Shown in pieces: positions 44,187-55,571 of a DNA stretch of 64,000 bases. Source of the stretch: Harmonia axyridis (taxonomy: Eukaryota > Arthropoda > Insecta > Coleoptera > Coccinellidae); the NCBI RefSeq assembly GCF_914767665.1, contig NC_059501.1, forward strand, positions 87,456,798 through 87,520,797, given 5' to 3'. Both the position numbers and the translations under genes were made by a program. Below the pieces are notes generated by a model that worked only from the letters and a program-made list of their open reading frames with translations, searched no databases and was not told the origin of the DNA. Each line of letters starts with the position of its first letter. The stretch's first letter is position 1.

Positions 44187-45127
44187 CGGGTGTTTTTTTT
44201 TCGAGGTATATAACTTTAAGTTGGCATTACTGTTCAAGATGGCTACCGATTCAACAGCTGTCAAGTGATTTATTCTCAGTTTGGTTTGGCAATTCATCAT
44301 GAATAGACTCACGCCTGAACAACGCTTGCAAATAGTGCAATTTTATATTTCGAAAATAATGGTTCTGTGCGGAATACGTATCGCGCACTACGTCCATTTT
44401 ATTTTGTTTAGCGATGAAGCGCACTTCTGGTTGAATGGCTACGTCAACAAACAAAACTGCCGCATTTGGAGTGAAGCTAATCCTCAATTGTATGTCGAAA
44501 CACCGTTACATCCAGAAAAACTGACTGTTTGGTGCGCTTTATGGGCTGGTGGAATCATTGGTCCGTACTTCTTCAAAAACGATGATGGCCAGAACGTTAC
44601 AGTCAATGGTGATCGGTATAGAGCCATGATTACTAACTTTTTCATTCCTGAATTGAACAACCATGATGTCCAGGAGCTGTGGTTCCAACAAGACGGCGCA
44701 ACATGTCACACAGCTCGTGCCACAATCGATTTATTGAAAGACACGTTTGGTGACCGCCTAATTTCACGTTTTGGACCTGTGAATTGGCCTCCAAGATCTT
44801 GTGATTTAACACCGCTACACTACTTTCTGTGGGGCTATGTAAAGTCATTGGTCTATTCGGATAAGCCACAAACCCTTGACCATTTGGTAGACAACATTCG
44901 CAGTGTTATTGCCGATATACGGCCACAAATGTTGGAAAAAGTCATCGAAAATTGGACGTCCAGATTGGACTACATCCGAGCCAGCCGTGGCGGTCATATG
45001 CCAGAAATCATATTTAAAATGTAATGCCACAAGATTATCTTGCGGATAAATACAATTCATGTCAATCGAATAATCCATCGTTGTTTTATTGCAATTTAAA
45101 GTTCTATAGCTCGAAAAAAAACACCCT
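44187..45127 (+). mobile_element. Tc1/mariner-like family 1, copy G (best representative)
   Basis: About 940 bp. Left inverted repeat cgggtgttttttttcgagg and right repeat cgaaaaaaaacaccc are flanked by TA-containing DNA. It carries the start codon, a 30-residue helix-turn-helix remnant and the entire catalytic and C-terminal part. The region normally between them has been deleted in the ancestor of most copies here. Near-identity between copies implies recent spread of the deleted form, which would have needed a full-length transposase elsewhere. Confidence 0.93.
44299..45024 (+). CDS. Deleted Tc1/mariner-like transposase ORF with restored frame (copy G)
   Basis: 241 codons run from the element's native start (MNRLTPEQRLQIVQFY) to its native stop (PEIIFKM). 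A 2-bp insertion near 44346 (tttatatttcg versus tttatttcg) shifts the N-terminal part into the catalytic frame. Residues 17-32 are consequently out-of-frame translation, not native sequence. Catalytic Asp lie at residue 39 (FSDEAHF), 132 (QQDGATCH) and 169 (RSCDL), with 36 residues between the last two. A full Tc1/mariner transposase has about 340 residues with two helix-turn-helix motifs; here only the first half-motif is left. Probably inactive for transposition; any product is hypothetical. Confidence 0.7.
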   Translation: MNRLTPEQRLQIVQFYISKIMVLCGIRIAHYVHFILFSDEAHFWLNGYVNKQNCRIWSEANPQLYVETPLHPEKLTVWCALWAGGIIGPYFFKNDDGQNVTVNGDRYRAMITNFFIPELNNHDVQELWFQQDGATCHTARATIDLLKDTFGDRLISRFGPVNWPPRSCDLTPLHYFLWGYVKSLVYSDKPQTLDHLVDNIRSVIADIRPQMLEKVIENWTSRLDYIRASRGGHMPEIIFKM

Positions 45128-46049
45128 TCATTTTATAGTTTTTAAGCGGAAGCTTTGGGTAACATGCTACTGATTATGATGTTTGTTTTGACACGTACCT
45201 AACCAGCCACTTTTTCTATAATTACGTGGAAAATACGCTGGTAGCACTCAAAAGGAGAGACAGACCAATGTCAATTGGTTTGGGTTAGCCTCAAGGTTAG
45301 ATATTCAGGAATAACAACAAACGTGAGATCTGTCTATCTCCAAGTTTTTGCTTTTTGCTGATTTTTTTTTTTAATTCACGTTGAATTCAATGCACTATTT
45401 GTTGATTTATCAATTGTGTGAATTATTATTCTGCAAATGAAAGTGAAAGGTTCTGTTAATTCTGTAAAGGCAAATAAGAGATTTTCAAAACTGCACGAAT
45501 ATAAACAAAAATTGAGCTTTACTTTTTGCTCAATGATCAACCACTAATTGCATAAAACATCCCAGTGCATTTTCAATTCGCATAGGCAAATATGTACCTG
45601 CAGATCGAAAGTAAACAGGCAGGAAAGTCCCACATTCTACGTTCTTATGTCACAACGGCAAACAGGAGAGTAGCCTGGACCAATATTTGCTAGAGAGCGA
45701 GTGCAAATAATCAATATATTCAGTCGTGTGTTCTATTGCCTTCCACGGCCAACTATCTGAACGCTATAAGTAGGTTAGTCGGTGGTGAGAAAAATATTGG
45801 CATGTGAAATATGCCAATATTTTTTTCGCTGATTTATTCCTTAAATTTGAGAAGAATCTGTTTAATTCATTTTAATAATGTATATCTCGGAAACGAGAAA
45901 CAGAGAATTTTCATTGTTTTTTTGAACAATGAAACTTTCTGTATTACTTAAAGTGATTTTACCGACCCTTGAATTACTTACCGAAATCCTCATAGTACAC
46001 ATAGTACAATGTTCTTCGCATTAAGAAATGACAATCATCAAGTGAGTTT
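45128..46049. other. Intronic DNA with possible regulatory segment 45540-45780
   Basis: 45540-45780 has actaattgcataaaac, ccaatatttgctagag and gagtgcaaataatcaat, plausible homeodomain or POU-like sites. Nothing coding is seen. Confidence 0.25.
45790..45824. repeat. Perfect 14-bp inverted repeat
   Basis: AAAAATATTGGCAT (45790-45803), a 7-nt loop GTGAAAT, then ATGCCAATATTTTT (45811-45824). It stands alone and is not part of a recognised element. Confidence 0.8.
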
Positions 46050-46285
46050 TATTGAAACAATGTACTTTTTTTTTTCGTTGTTTCGAAGAAATATTCATTG
46101 AATAAAAGAACTTTTTTTTTAGATTTTTGAAATCGCACATCAACTGTTTCAACAATTTCAATGAATTGAATAATGAACTGGACATTATAATAATGAACAT
46201 TGAATTCGTTTAATGAAATATTTTCTTCGATACATGAAAAAAAATTATAACGAACAAATTTTCATTATACTAAAGTTTCTGTTCA
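46050..46285. repeat. ATTG-rich dispersed repeat fragment
   Basis: Shares caatgtactttttt, gaacat-attgaat, aatgaactggacatta and gtttctgttcattga with the copy at 26870-27120. Confidence 0.5.
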
Positions 46286-46839
46286 TTGATTATTTGAGGG
46301 AATTGTGTTTATAATTAATTAATTATTTATAGTATTTTAACATCGATTTTCATAACTTTGATATCGATAAAAAATGCATCGTTTTCCACAGCGATAAAAA
46401 TCTTTCTAACTTGAAAGGAAGCAACCTTTGTTTTCCGTTGCTATTCTTACATACATATAAAGTTTATTCTGACGAAGGTTAATCGTTAGTATCAGACTTA
46501 TCAATTCGCAATTATATTATTAGATTTATGGATAGATCTAAGTATCTAAAAATAACTGAATGAAATAACATAAACTTTTATGTATTCAGCCAAATAAGAT
46601 TCCTTTCAAACAATTCAAATTAGAGAAAATATCACTAGATATAAACAATTCAGCTTTGCTTTCGTGTTTTTATCGATACCGTTAATTTTCGTGAAAGTTA
46701 ATTCCGATGAAAATCTCTACACTATGTTCGTAAAGTATGGAACAAATTCATTTTTAACTGAACAGACCATTGTAAAAAATAATCCTGAAACACGTCGATT
46801 TTTTATTTTAATTTACCGTATTTTAAAATAATGATCTAA

Positions 46840-46965
46840 TATACAGGGTGAATAACTTTCGAGTAATGAAGTCACCGTAATTTTTTTTAAATGGAACACC
46901 CCCATTTTGTCTCAATTTTCCGATTACTCTGGCTGAGCTGATTCCAGATAATAAAGTAGAAAGAT
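46840..46965. mobile_element. MITE fragment with acagggtg end
   Basis: atacagggtgaataactttc begins it. The interior (ttgtctcaattttccgattactctggctgagctg) matches 26640-26700. No opposite end was found. Confidence 0.45.
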
Positions 46966-47753
46966 ATCCTTAAAATTCATTGTATCATTTCTGTTCAGAA
47001 TTTCATTCTCGATTGAAAAATAATTTTCCAAGTTATAAATCCACGATCGAAGTAACCATGAATGTTCCGTAGATGCTGCGGTGGGCAGAATGTTTAAGGT
47101 CACATATTGCCTGGAGTTATTGTTGGAACTCTTTGACACGATAAGGATTTTTTTATTCAAGCAGATAGTTGTTTGGAATTTTCATTCTCCTTACGATTCT
47201 ACCCGAGGCTTAGACATTTTCCGATTCGCAAGAGAAACACTCCTAAATCACCTCCGAGAAAAACACATCGTATTTCAACGGGGGGAAACTGATGGGCAGT
47301 GACGTAGAAAAAGGGGGCAGAGTTCAGGTCCTAGAAGTTCATGATTGATGTCTAGAAATGGATAGGTTACGAAAGCCGATTTGGGCAAGAGCGGTTAGAA
47401 CCGTCTTGACCGCTTCCATCTAGCGTTTGCCCACGGCGACGGCCGCTGAAGAACATCGAGCGGGGAACTGTTACAAGGTCTCCGAGATGCTGAGTTTCGT
47501 AACTATAGGAGGACGTAGCTTTTCTGCCGTCACTATCAAGGTTTCTCAGCGAGAATGGCACCTACATCGCTTTGAAACAATATACGAAATAATTCATTAA
47601 AATTTTTTTTTACTATTTCACTCAAATGATAAATTTCCCACGACATTTTTCACCTACTCGCCCTGAGGTTTTTTCAATTTTCAAAGATTTATTCCCTTCA
47701 TTCTAAATGTTTATCGTGCAAACCTCCATCTTTCAAATCCACAACTTTTCCAT
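46966..47753. other. Intronic DNA, partly GC-richer at 47350-47560
   Basis: 47350-47560 (gcgtttgcccacggcgacggccgc and flanks) is unusually GC-rich. The open frame there on the minus strand (47367-47561) resembles no protein and is not a Dll exon. Could be regulatory. Confidence 0.25.
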
Positions 47754-48751
47754 CACACTGAGAGAAATCCATATTTTTTTATTAATGAAGCACTTATTTT
47801 GAGGTTATTTATTCACAACTATTACAGTAGATTTACATTTAATATATTCATTAATATTTAAATTAAGTATTCAAAAAAGTTTATTAATAGAGAATAAAAT
47901 ATTTGATTACAAGGTATTTGAGAATATTTGATATATTTCGGTGATAAATAATTTACATGAACTTACGTTATCGCCACAAATAACATAAATTCAGTGTCAA
48001 CAAATTTTCAACTCGTAGTAAACAAACATTTGCGATTTATGAATAAACTCTTACAAGAATTCAATAATTTATTCAGTCAAAATATAGGATTTATTAATAA
48101 TTAACAAACTAACATAATTCTAGCGATCCAATCTGTGGAAAAGTTTAAGGACACACCCCTCAAAGACAAGCGCATCCTTGAAGGATAGGTCCTTGAACTT
48201 TTCCTTTGATTTGAATTTCCTTTTTAAACATAAAATCTGTGTTACTATGGGCTTATTGAACGCCGCTTAGCACATCTGTACCTGTTTAGTTATTAGTGAT
48301 GTTAGCAGAACAGTTGTTAGAGGAACAGATGCAATCAAGATGACTAGGGTTCACACCCGGATAGCCTCAATATGAGCTCTAAAAAATTACCTAGTTTGGC
48401 AAACAGTTCTTCTCAGAGAATTATCAGAGAAATATTACTGAATTGAAATATTTTTTTTTATTCAGCATGAATACATATTATGTACATATAAATAAGGTTT
48501 ATTAATTATAACTCAATGATATCTTAACCACAACTATATTTATTTCCGTCAAATGGATATTTCTTCAGAATTATTAACATAAGTTATGCGTAAAAAAATG
48601 AAGTGTAATAATAAATGATGATTAGTGGTGGGATTTCAAATAAATTATTTATTTCCATGAAACTAATATTTGTTTGTCCATATATCCAATAAATGATTTA
48701 TTAACTATAATGCATTTTCGATAATATCAAATAAACACTTCTCTCAGTGTG
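47754..48751. mobile_element. 1-kb MITE with CACACTGAGAGAA terminal repeats
   Basis: Perfect 13-bp terminal inverted repeats: CACACTGAGAGAA at 47754-47766 and TTCTCTCAGTGTG at 48739-48751. Both subterminal regions are very rich in ttattaat and aataaat words. The 300-bp centre (48120-48460) is of normal composition and holds no ORF. The target-site duplication is unclear. Confidence 0.75.
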
Positions 48752-48779
48752 CACTCAAACTAAAAGTGAAACCAAAACA

Positions 48780-49095
48780 TTCCATTATTTCAGAGCCACC
48801 TCTTTTCGGCCTTTAATTTAGCGCTCTATCGTGGTAATTAGACAGTCCAATTAGCCTCATCGCCGAGACCATCGATTACGAGGTCTATGCAAGAGGAAGA
48901 AAAAGAACCAGAAACAATCGATAGCGACAACTTGTTATTGTTGCGCTGTAGGCGAGATTCGATCTAAACGCTTTTATACAACTTTACATCTTTCTCATTG
49001 AATAATGAATGATCGGGAGCAAATTAAGGTTGTAAACGTCTGTTCTATTAACGGATACGAGTTGTTTACGGATTCAGACACGGGGTACGGGGGCT
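48780..49095. promoter_or_regulatory. Candidate conserved block in upstream Dll intron
   Basis: Clustered sites in low-homopolymer DNA: ggcctttaatttagcgc, gtggtaattagacagtccaa, ccaattagcctcatcgcc, catcgattacgagg, gttattgttgcgc. Spacing and composition resemble known insect enhancers, but no comparison was possible. Confidence 0.35.
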
Positions 49096-50205
49096 GTACG
49101 AAAAATTATCCGTCCTAGAAATCTTGACGGGTATGGAAACTTTATAGGAACAAAAATTTTGATATTATGCAACTAAAATGGTTGAAGACCTCTGCATTTA
49201 TTGAATCAATTCAGTACTTTGTTGACGTTTAGTTCAATAGGTATATGAGCACCCCTATGTTAGAAGAAATACGATTTTCGTCCAATAAAAACGTTTCTCA
49301 AATCAAAGTGTCGATTTAAAAATTGAACCAAAGCGCAGTAGGAATATCTGAGCAAAATTCCGCCACGAACTATATTTATTGAAACAAAATGAAGCCAGCT
49401 TTGGAAGGCACCAGCAGGCATCCTATATTCGCTTCGTTGAGCAGGAAGCTTACGGGAAAAAAAAATTGAAACGTAGATGTGAAATCCCGAAACTGAGATG
49501 TCTGTGACGACCTTGGCTTGCATCCGATTCTGTGTTGATCGTACTTTGGACCGAACGATGAGAGATGGGAGATTTCAACGATCGGTCGAGAACGAAAAGT
49601 AGCTCTGTTTGAATCAATACATAAAATTTGGAGATTTAGATTATCGTGTTACATTTACTGTGTCTCTATAAATAATTTTAACATCGGAGTTGGCCTTGAA
49701 ATATTTTAAATTTGTCGTTTCATATAAATACTGTTTCCCCTTTAATTCAAGCCAAAGAATTGATATGAAATGATACTGACTGATGGGCACAAGACAAATA
49801 TAAAGACACTTTCTTCTTTGTTTAAACTTCAATTGAGAAGTAACCAAACAATTGTCATGGTTGTCAATTCCATGACAATTGAAAATTGGATGATATATAG
49901 GTAGCTGGAATTAATTGATTGATCGGTTTAGAAAAGCCCAATAATGGCATAAACGTCAGTTATCAGCCAAGAAAAAATGTATTTTCTTTCTTGAGAAAAC
50001 TTCTCTTGAAACGGTCATTTAAAAATAGAGATAAAAAAACATCCAAAGCGAAAGAAGTAGTTGGGATAAGAATCCCAACTAAGAAGTGAGGAACGGAAAA
50101 TAATATTTTAAAGGTAACTACAATATTACAAACATTTATAAAGATCCTGTATAACCTAAACATTCTGTATAATACCTATAGTATAAACGAATCGACAGTT
50201 TTAGT
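49096..50205. other. Intronic DNA, nothing recognised
   Basis: Mixed composition with short open frames on the minus strand and no family resemblance. Confidence 0.4.
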
Positions 50206-50400
50206 TTTCGTCAACACGACTGTCTACAGAAACAATATTCTCAATTGCTCTTCAGCGACGCACACGGTTTCGAATCCTTACATCACTAACTTGTCCCCAA
50301 AGCTCAAATTTTTCTACCAGTTTGACTATTACTGGCCAAGAAGGTGCTTCTCGACGACCCAAAAGTGCTTTAGTTTTGGGAACTGAGACTGCAAAATTTT
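50206..50400 (-). pseudogene. Helix-turn-helix relic of Tc1/mariner-like transposase
   Basis: The minus strand reads KTKALLGRREAPSWPVIVKL then VEKFELWGQVSDVRIRNRVR and, after a frameshift, AEEQLRIL. The pattern (RR...P...I..LV.KFE..G.V.D...) is the N-terminal DNA-binding region of Tc1/mariner transposases. No catalytic part adjoins. A similar relic is at 19190. Confidence 0.6.
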
Positions 50401-51648
50401 AACTAATTTTGTAGTGTATTTCAACAATTCCAGTGCACCGTTGAATAGTGTATCGTTCCATTATTATGATAGTAATGGCATAGTTTTTCCTTGTCAAATG
50501 TCAAAAGATGACGGTTTCAAAAGTGACAGTTGTCCAGATAGAGGGTTAATCGAATTGAAACCTCTTATTGGAAAACCCTATCATATTTTTCAACTGAAAT
50601 TTATACAACCTTTAATGCTTCATGGCAATTTTTTATAGGTGTGATTGAAATTTTCTGGGCAATAAAAGGAAACTACGAACACTTATAGTCTCTTACAACC
50701 TTGACTTGGGTCATACCAACATCCTGTTAGAAAATCACCTACCTATTTCCGTTTTTCTCTGAAACAACCTCACCAAAAAACAATTTTTTCTCGAAATCAA
50801 CGTTGACTCTAATGGAAAAGCAGCAAGAAGATTATGAATGAGATCTCCACGGTTCTTAGGAACAAGATAACAGTTACCAAGGATATCAATCAACAAGAGC
50901 CAGGCCGCCGAAGAGAGACAGAGATAGCGAGAGATAACATGGGCATATAATTGAATAGAAACGCGATGGTAAGTTGGTACCTCATGCATACTTAATCTAT
51001 GCAATATAACTATCGGGCGATTTTTCAATTTGAACCTTGTTCAATTACTCAGAATTGCAACATGCCTAATCCGTTTCTATCTATCAATCATTTTACCAGA
51101 GACTGACATCTGATTTTTTATGGTTTCGACCTTAGAATGTTCCTTCATTAGTCGGCAGCGTTGCTGCTGATGAAATCGACCAAGAATTAATGGCTATCTC
51201 TGTTTCTTTCGTTCCTAGTGGTTTTTTTTTTATTTATTTGTCGGTTTTTCTTGTAGGTACTGAAATAATAGGGATTTCCTACTTTGTAGCTACTCCAGAG
51301 CTCATTATTTTCGATTAAATCCGAATACTCAAGGATATTATACAATTCTAGAGCTGTAAGGAGCAGAAAAATATTCATTTATACCGTTTTCAAAGAATAA
51401 GAGAAAAGTGAAAAAAAAGTTGTGGTGAAATTTCAATATCTCAGAATATATACATAATACTTCATTTAAATTGTGTATGTGAAGTTTGCCAATAAAATGA
51501 GTTGTACAAATATTGAACGTTGTAGCTCAAAAGTAAATTAGTTTTTTTCTATCCTATAATATAATATAATAATTTTCAACCGATGAACGAAAACATTGTT
51601 GAAAAGTACAATTCTATGTTTTCATTGCAGGTTAACTTGGTTTTAAAT
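50401..51648. other. Intronic DNA, nothing recognised
   Basis: AT-rich with scattered open frames lacking recognisable domains. Confidence 0.4.
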
Positions 51649-52905
51649 TAAGGATTCACGGCTTGGTATGATTTTCAAGCTACTTGGCTTGAGCTTGGCT
51701 TGATTTCAAGTCAAGCTCGAGTCGAATAGTAGTTTTTCTATCTCAAGTAAAGTCAAGTATTCATTTATCAGTACTTGAATCATATCAAGCTACTCGATTT
51801 TTAGCAATTTTATTGTGTAGTGTCACATCAATAAAAAAAATGATGAAATGAGAAGGAACCTTGCTAAAAACACTTTTATTTATTGAACTTATTGTATAAA
51901 AGAACCGATAATATCAACCCTTTTGAAATAAAAACATAAATTGAATCACTATACCTAAATCGTAAAAAAATAAAGAATAATATAAAAATAAAGTCTCTTA
52001 ATATTGAGAAACCTCCAGGCTTTGATTGATTTCATAATGAGGCATCTTATAGATTTGTTGTCTAAACTATTGCGGGTTTTTTTAAATGTGAAAGCAGCTC
52101 TGGAAAATTGTCTTTCAACAGGAGCAGAAGATGCTGGCGTTAATAGAAAATCCTTTGCCATTTTGGCCATGCTTGGAATAGTTATTTATAATACAAGTGC
52201 AGAAGGCATTGGTATTCTTCCACGAGTTCAAAATTCAAAAACGAGCCACGAAGTGGCGAGTTTTGGAATGAACGAGTGGTAGAATGAGGCTTCTGTACGA
52301 GTGTTATACATTATTTTCTCTAATTCATTGCATTTTCATTGAAATTAATGAAATATTTCCATAAATATAATTTAGTGATTTTTGCATTGAAAAATGTTGG
52401 TTGGCAGAACTGATTTCTTTAAGGCAAATTGATGAATTGACAGATGAAGCCGTGGCGGAAACTTCGGAGTACCAACATATAATAATGAAATATAACCATG
52501 AAAACTGTGCGTTTCTGATATATTCTCGCACGATTTTGTTCTACAAGATGTGGGAGAATGAACGGAATAACCACAGAATTGGAGAAAGATTATTCTGAAA
52601 CTACCAAAATCTACCAATAGATTTCATAGAAATGTGAGAAAACTACTAATAAAGTCACACTGGCGAATGATTCAGTCTCCCGGCGCTCGAGGAATCCCCT
52701 TATTTAGTCTAAGCGCACACGAGATTGCAGAAATATATGCCGTGCATATCAAGCTCAAGTAATATCAAGTAGCTTGATATGAAGTTAAGTAATAAATATC
52801 TAAAATCAAGTCAAGCTAAGCTCGAGACTGTAATTTTTCACGAGGTTGATTCTCGAGTCAAGTAGTTGGTTAAAATGTCGAGCTACTTGGCTTGATGAAT
52901 CCCTA
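51649..52905 (-). mobile_element. Nonautonomous hAT element, copy 2 (interrupted)
   Basis: Ends TAAGGATTCA and, inverted, TAGGGATTCA; CAAGT-rich subterminal regions as in copy 1. The hAT C-terminal remnant (51955-52170 minus: FLLTPASSAPVERQFSRAAF) is cut by the palindromic repeat at 52178-52588. Sequence continuing copy 1 (attctgaaactacc...ccaatagatttcatagaaatgtgag) resumes after it. The flanking octamers TTTTAAAT and TTTCTAAA match only partly. Confidence 0.85.
52178..52588 (+). repeat. 412-bp palindromic repeat, copy 2 (nested in hAT)
   Basis: Close copy of 15243-15656, including the GCCAC-GAA-GTGGC palindrome centre (near 52252) and the right-end gaattggagaaa. Its insertion into a hAT element gives independent evidence for the limits of the repeat and shows that it moves as a unit. 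Confidence 0.85.
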
Positions 52906-55120
52906 TTTCTAAAGTTAGCAAATTTTTCATTAAACCATGACTATATTCGTCTTTATATTTTCTCTTTCAAACCAAACTATACAGCGCGAAATTTTATAGT
53001 ATAATTTTAAGCAGAGAACATTTCGTTCATTGATCAAGGTCTCGGCATACTCGATAATGCATGTAGATCTCACGGTTTCATGAATATTAATGCGAATCTT
53101 GTGGAAAAACAACAGGAAAAGAGTGGAAAGATTACAGTTAGCTCGAAACAAGACGAATCCGTGATCTAGATACCGGGTGTCGGGTTCTGTAGAGCGAGGA
53201 GGCCTTGATGCATCTCAGATAAAGTTGGCGTGGGCGTTTTCAACCACAAACAAAAAATGTACGCCAATTTTTTCTTTTTTTTTTGTGGTTTATCACTCTC
53301 AGAATACTCACAGTCCGCTTAAAAGTGTCGATTTTATGGGACAACTGTCTTTTATACTACCGCAGGGATGCACATTATTTGGCATTTTGTTTTTATCATC
53401 ATTTTATCGTGTTTTACAATTAAAAAATATCGAACAAATTTGTCTTGAACTTCGCATTGCAAACAGAAATTCTTACACAAAAACGTTGGAAATTACTCAA
53501 TTCTTTTAAAAACAGAGAGAAAAGAACACTCAACACTCAACATATTCGAGATTAAATGAAAACAGTTGCACAAACTAAGATTGAAAAAGAATTTGGTTGA
53601 TATTTTTCGATGTTCAGCTTGAATTTTCTATGATTCTGATGACCCGATCAATAAAAAAATTTCGCATCTAGCCGGAAATTACTGTTATGCATCCACAAAC
53701 AAAATTAAATTTTGTTCAGTCTTTCATTATCTGCTTTTTTTCAATATTCTACTAGAATTTTCTGGTTCTGATGATGACGCGACCAACACTCCTGATAATG
53801 TCAGAACCACAAATTCGATCGAGATGAAATTTTGTGTTTAGATGTGAAATAACAATTTTAAACTTCGTGGAAAATTTCATATTGATCGCTTCGCCAGAGC
53901 TAGAGAAAATTCAAGAAGAATATGGAAAAAAAATCCAATATTTCCCTGACGCAAAAATCGTCGAAATTAATATTTTAGGGGTGGATATGAAATATAAATT
54001 ACAAGCACTGTGCAGAATTTCAAGCTGATAAAATTAGCAGAACCACAAAAAATTATTGAAGAAGTATATTGAAAAGAGAAAACGATATTTTCGAGACAAA
54101 AATGTCAAGCTTCGTGCAAAATTTTGCTTTTATTAAGCGATTGAAATGATATTGGTGATTATTATGTATCGCCTTGTATTCAATTAACGTGGTTCTGTCC
54201 TGCATTTTTGCATTCTTGTCCACATTTGATAAATCGACGTCCTCTTATGAAACCTGGCGTACGAGGGTCATCCAACAAGTAACCACTTACACTCGGATAA
54301 CACAAACAGATAACGAAGTCGTAAATGTACCTGCTGCATAAAAAATTGCAGTCTAATTTCCGCCGTGTCGAGTTGGAAGCATCACGCGAGGTTATCAGTT
54401 GTGTAACCGTGAGAAGAACCTTGGCTATTATTGTATTTTTGTGTGTGTGTGTCTGTTTATGTGGAAAGGTACGGGCATTGTGCTAAAGTTGCGAAATGGA
54501 CGTAGATGAATCGTTTGGAGGATCAATTATTGTTTGGAACAATGTCCTCTTTTACATTGGATTGGGACGTTTCAATGATAACCATCCCAGCCATCCATTT
54601 GATGGTATCCCTAATTGAAATCTTTTTTTTTTTTTGGGATGGTAGTACTGACGTAATTTTAGATTTCTCATTGGATTTTAGGTTCAACTCATGTTGAGGA
54701 TGTATTTTTAAACGATTTCCGTGTGTGGTGGACGTAGAAGAGTATAGAGTTTTCCAACAGGAATTATACAATTTCAAATTGTTCCATTGGCCACACTGTG
54801 TATTATTTTTTCACATTTCCTATGTCAATTTTGTTCAGTAGGTTATGCTATTTAATCGTGGAAGAATACATGCTTCAACAACATTTCGAAATTTTTAAAT
54901 TATTCTATCAACATCAGTGTTCATTTTTCAATACTGAGAAGAATTTAGAAAGAATTCTTGGATGATATTATTCAGTTAATCATCGTAATGTAGACAAATT
55001 CGTAAGTGAATTTTCTCAACACGATACAAGAGTATCAGTAGGACAAAGACGCACCCAAGAGCATATTGATAAGGTAGTAGCAAAATCCAATTCATGAATT
55101 GTGCACCACCTGTACAGTCA
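52906..55120. other. Intronic DNA, no gene supported
   Basis: Several short open frames (for example 53177-53509 plus and 54523-54777 minus) lack domain features. 54160-54480 is somewhat GC-richer. No transposon could be identified. Confidence 0.4.
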
Positions 55121-55155
55121 AACCACGGTGTATAGAATTTATACCGTGGTCAAAC
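55121..55155. repeat. Short inverted repeat
   Basis: ACCACGGTGTATA is followed closely by TATACCGTGGT, an imperfect hairpin with one extra base. It may be the remnant of a MITE end. Confidence 0.55.
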
Positions 55156-55571
55156 ATGATTATTAGATGTGGCGCCACTGTGCTCAACGTGGCAAACCCC
55201 CCCTGTCTCAACAATTACACCCTTAGTACGAGAGTACTGAGAGAGTCCTTCTTTCCTTCTCGTCCAGACCTTCAAGTCATCAACACGTGCTCGTTAAGTA
55301 ACTACGCGCCGCACCACCACACTTGTAAACCTTGTAACCAAGCAAAATATACACGTAAACCCGATACAGTCTATTTCTCGTTCTCGAAAGGGTGGTACTT
55401 CACCACGCATTATTCACCACCATAAAGAGTTTTTTGCCTAAAGACATTGAAAACAACCACTCTGTTACGACTAAACAACATTTCACCTTCTCTAAAACTC
55501 AATTTTTTTTCTCGGCTACCAATTTCATCTATATAGAACGCAGAAGACAATTCGCATTTACGGAAGTCAAA
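55156..55571. other. Unassigned C-rich stretch
   Basis: 55190-55440 is unusually rich in cacc and ccctt words (aaaccccccctgtctc, gcgccgcaccaccacac) for this intron. It could be part of a long terminal repeat or a regulatory block; neither is shown. Confidence 0.25.

Noticed and set aside
44299..45024. Copy G as a domesticated host gene
   Set aside because: It is flanked by intact terminal repeats, nearly identical to dead copies, and has frame-shifted residues at 17-32; recent transposon origin is enough.
47367..47561. Upstream Dll exon in the GC-rich segment
   Set aside because: The translation has no homeodomain or Dll N-terminal features and lacks a suitable donor in phase.
48290..48370. 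tRNA-like or SINE promoter (ttagcagaacag ... gggttcacaccc)
   Set aside because: Boxes A and B are poor matches and no cloverleaf could be drawn; it lies inside the MITE.
53177..53509. Reverse-transcriptase-like frame (ILPQGCTLFGILF)
   Set aside because: Resembles the PQG motif by chance; the surrounding residues do not follow the RT pattern.
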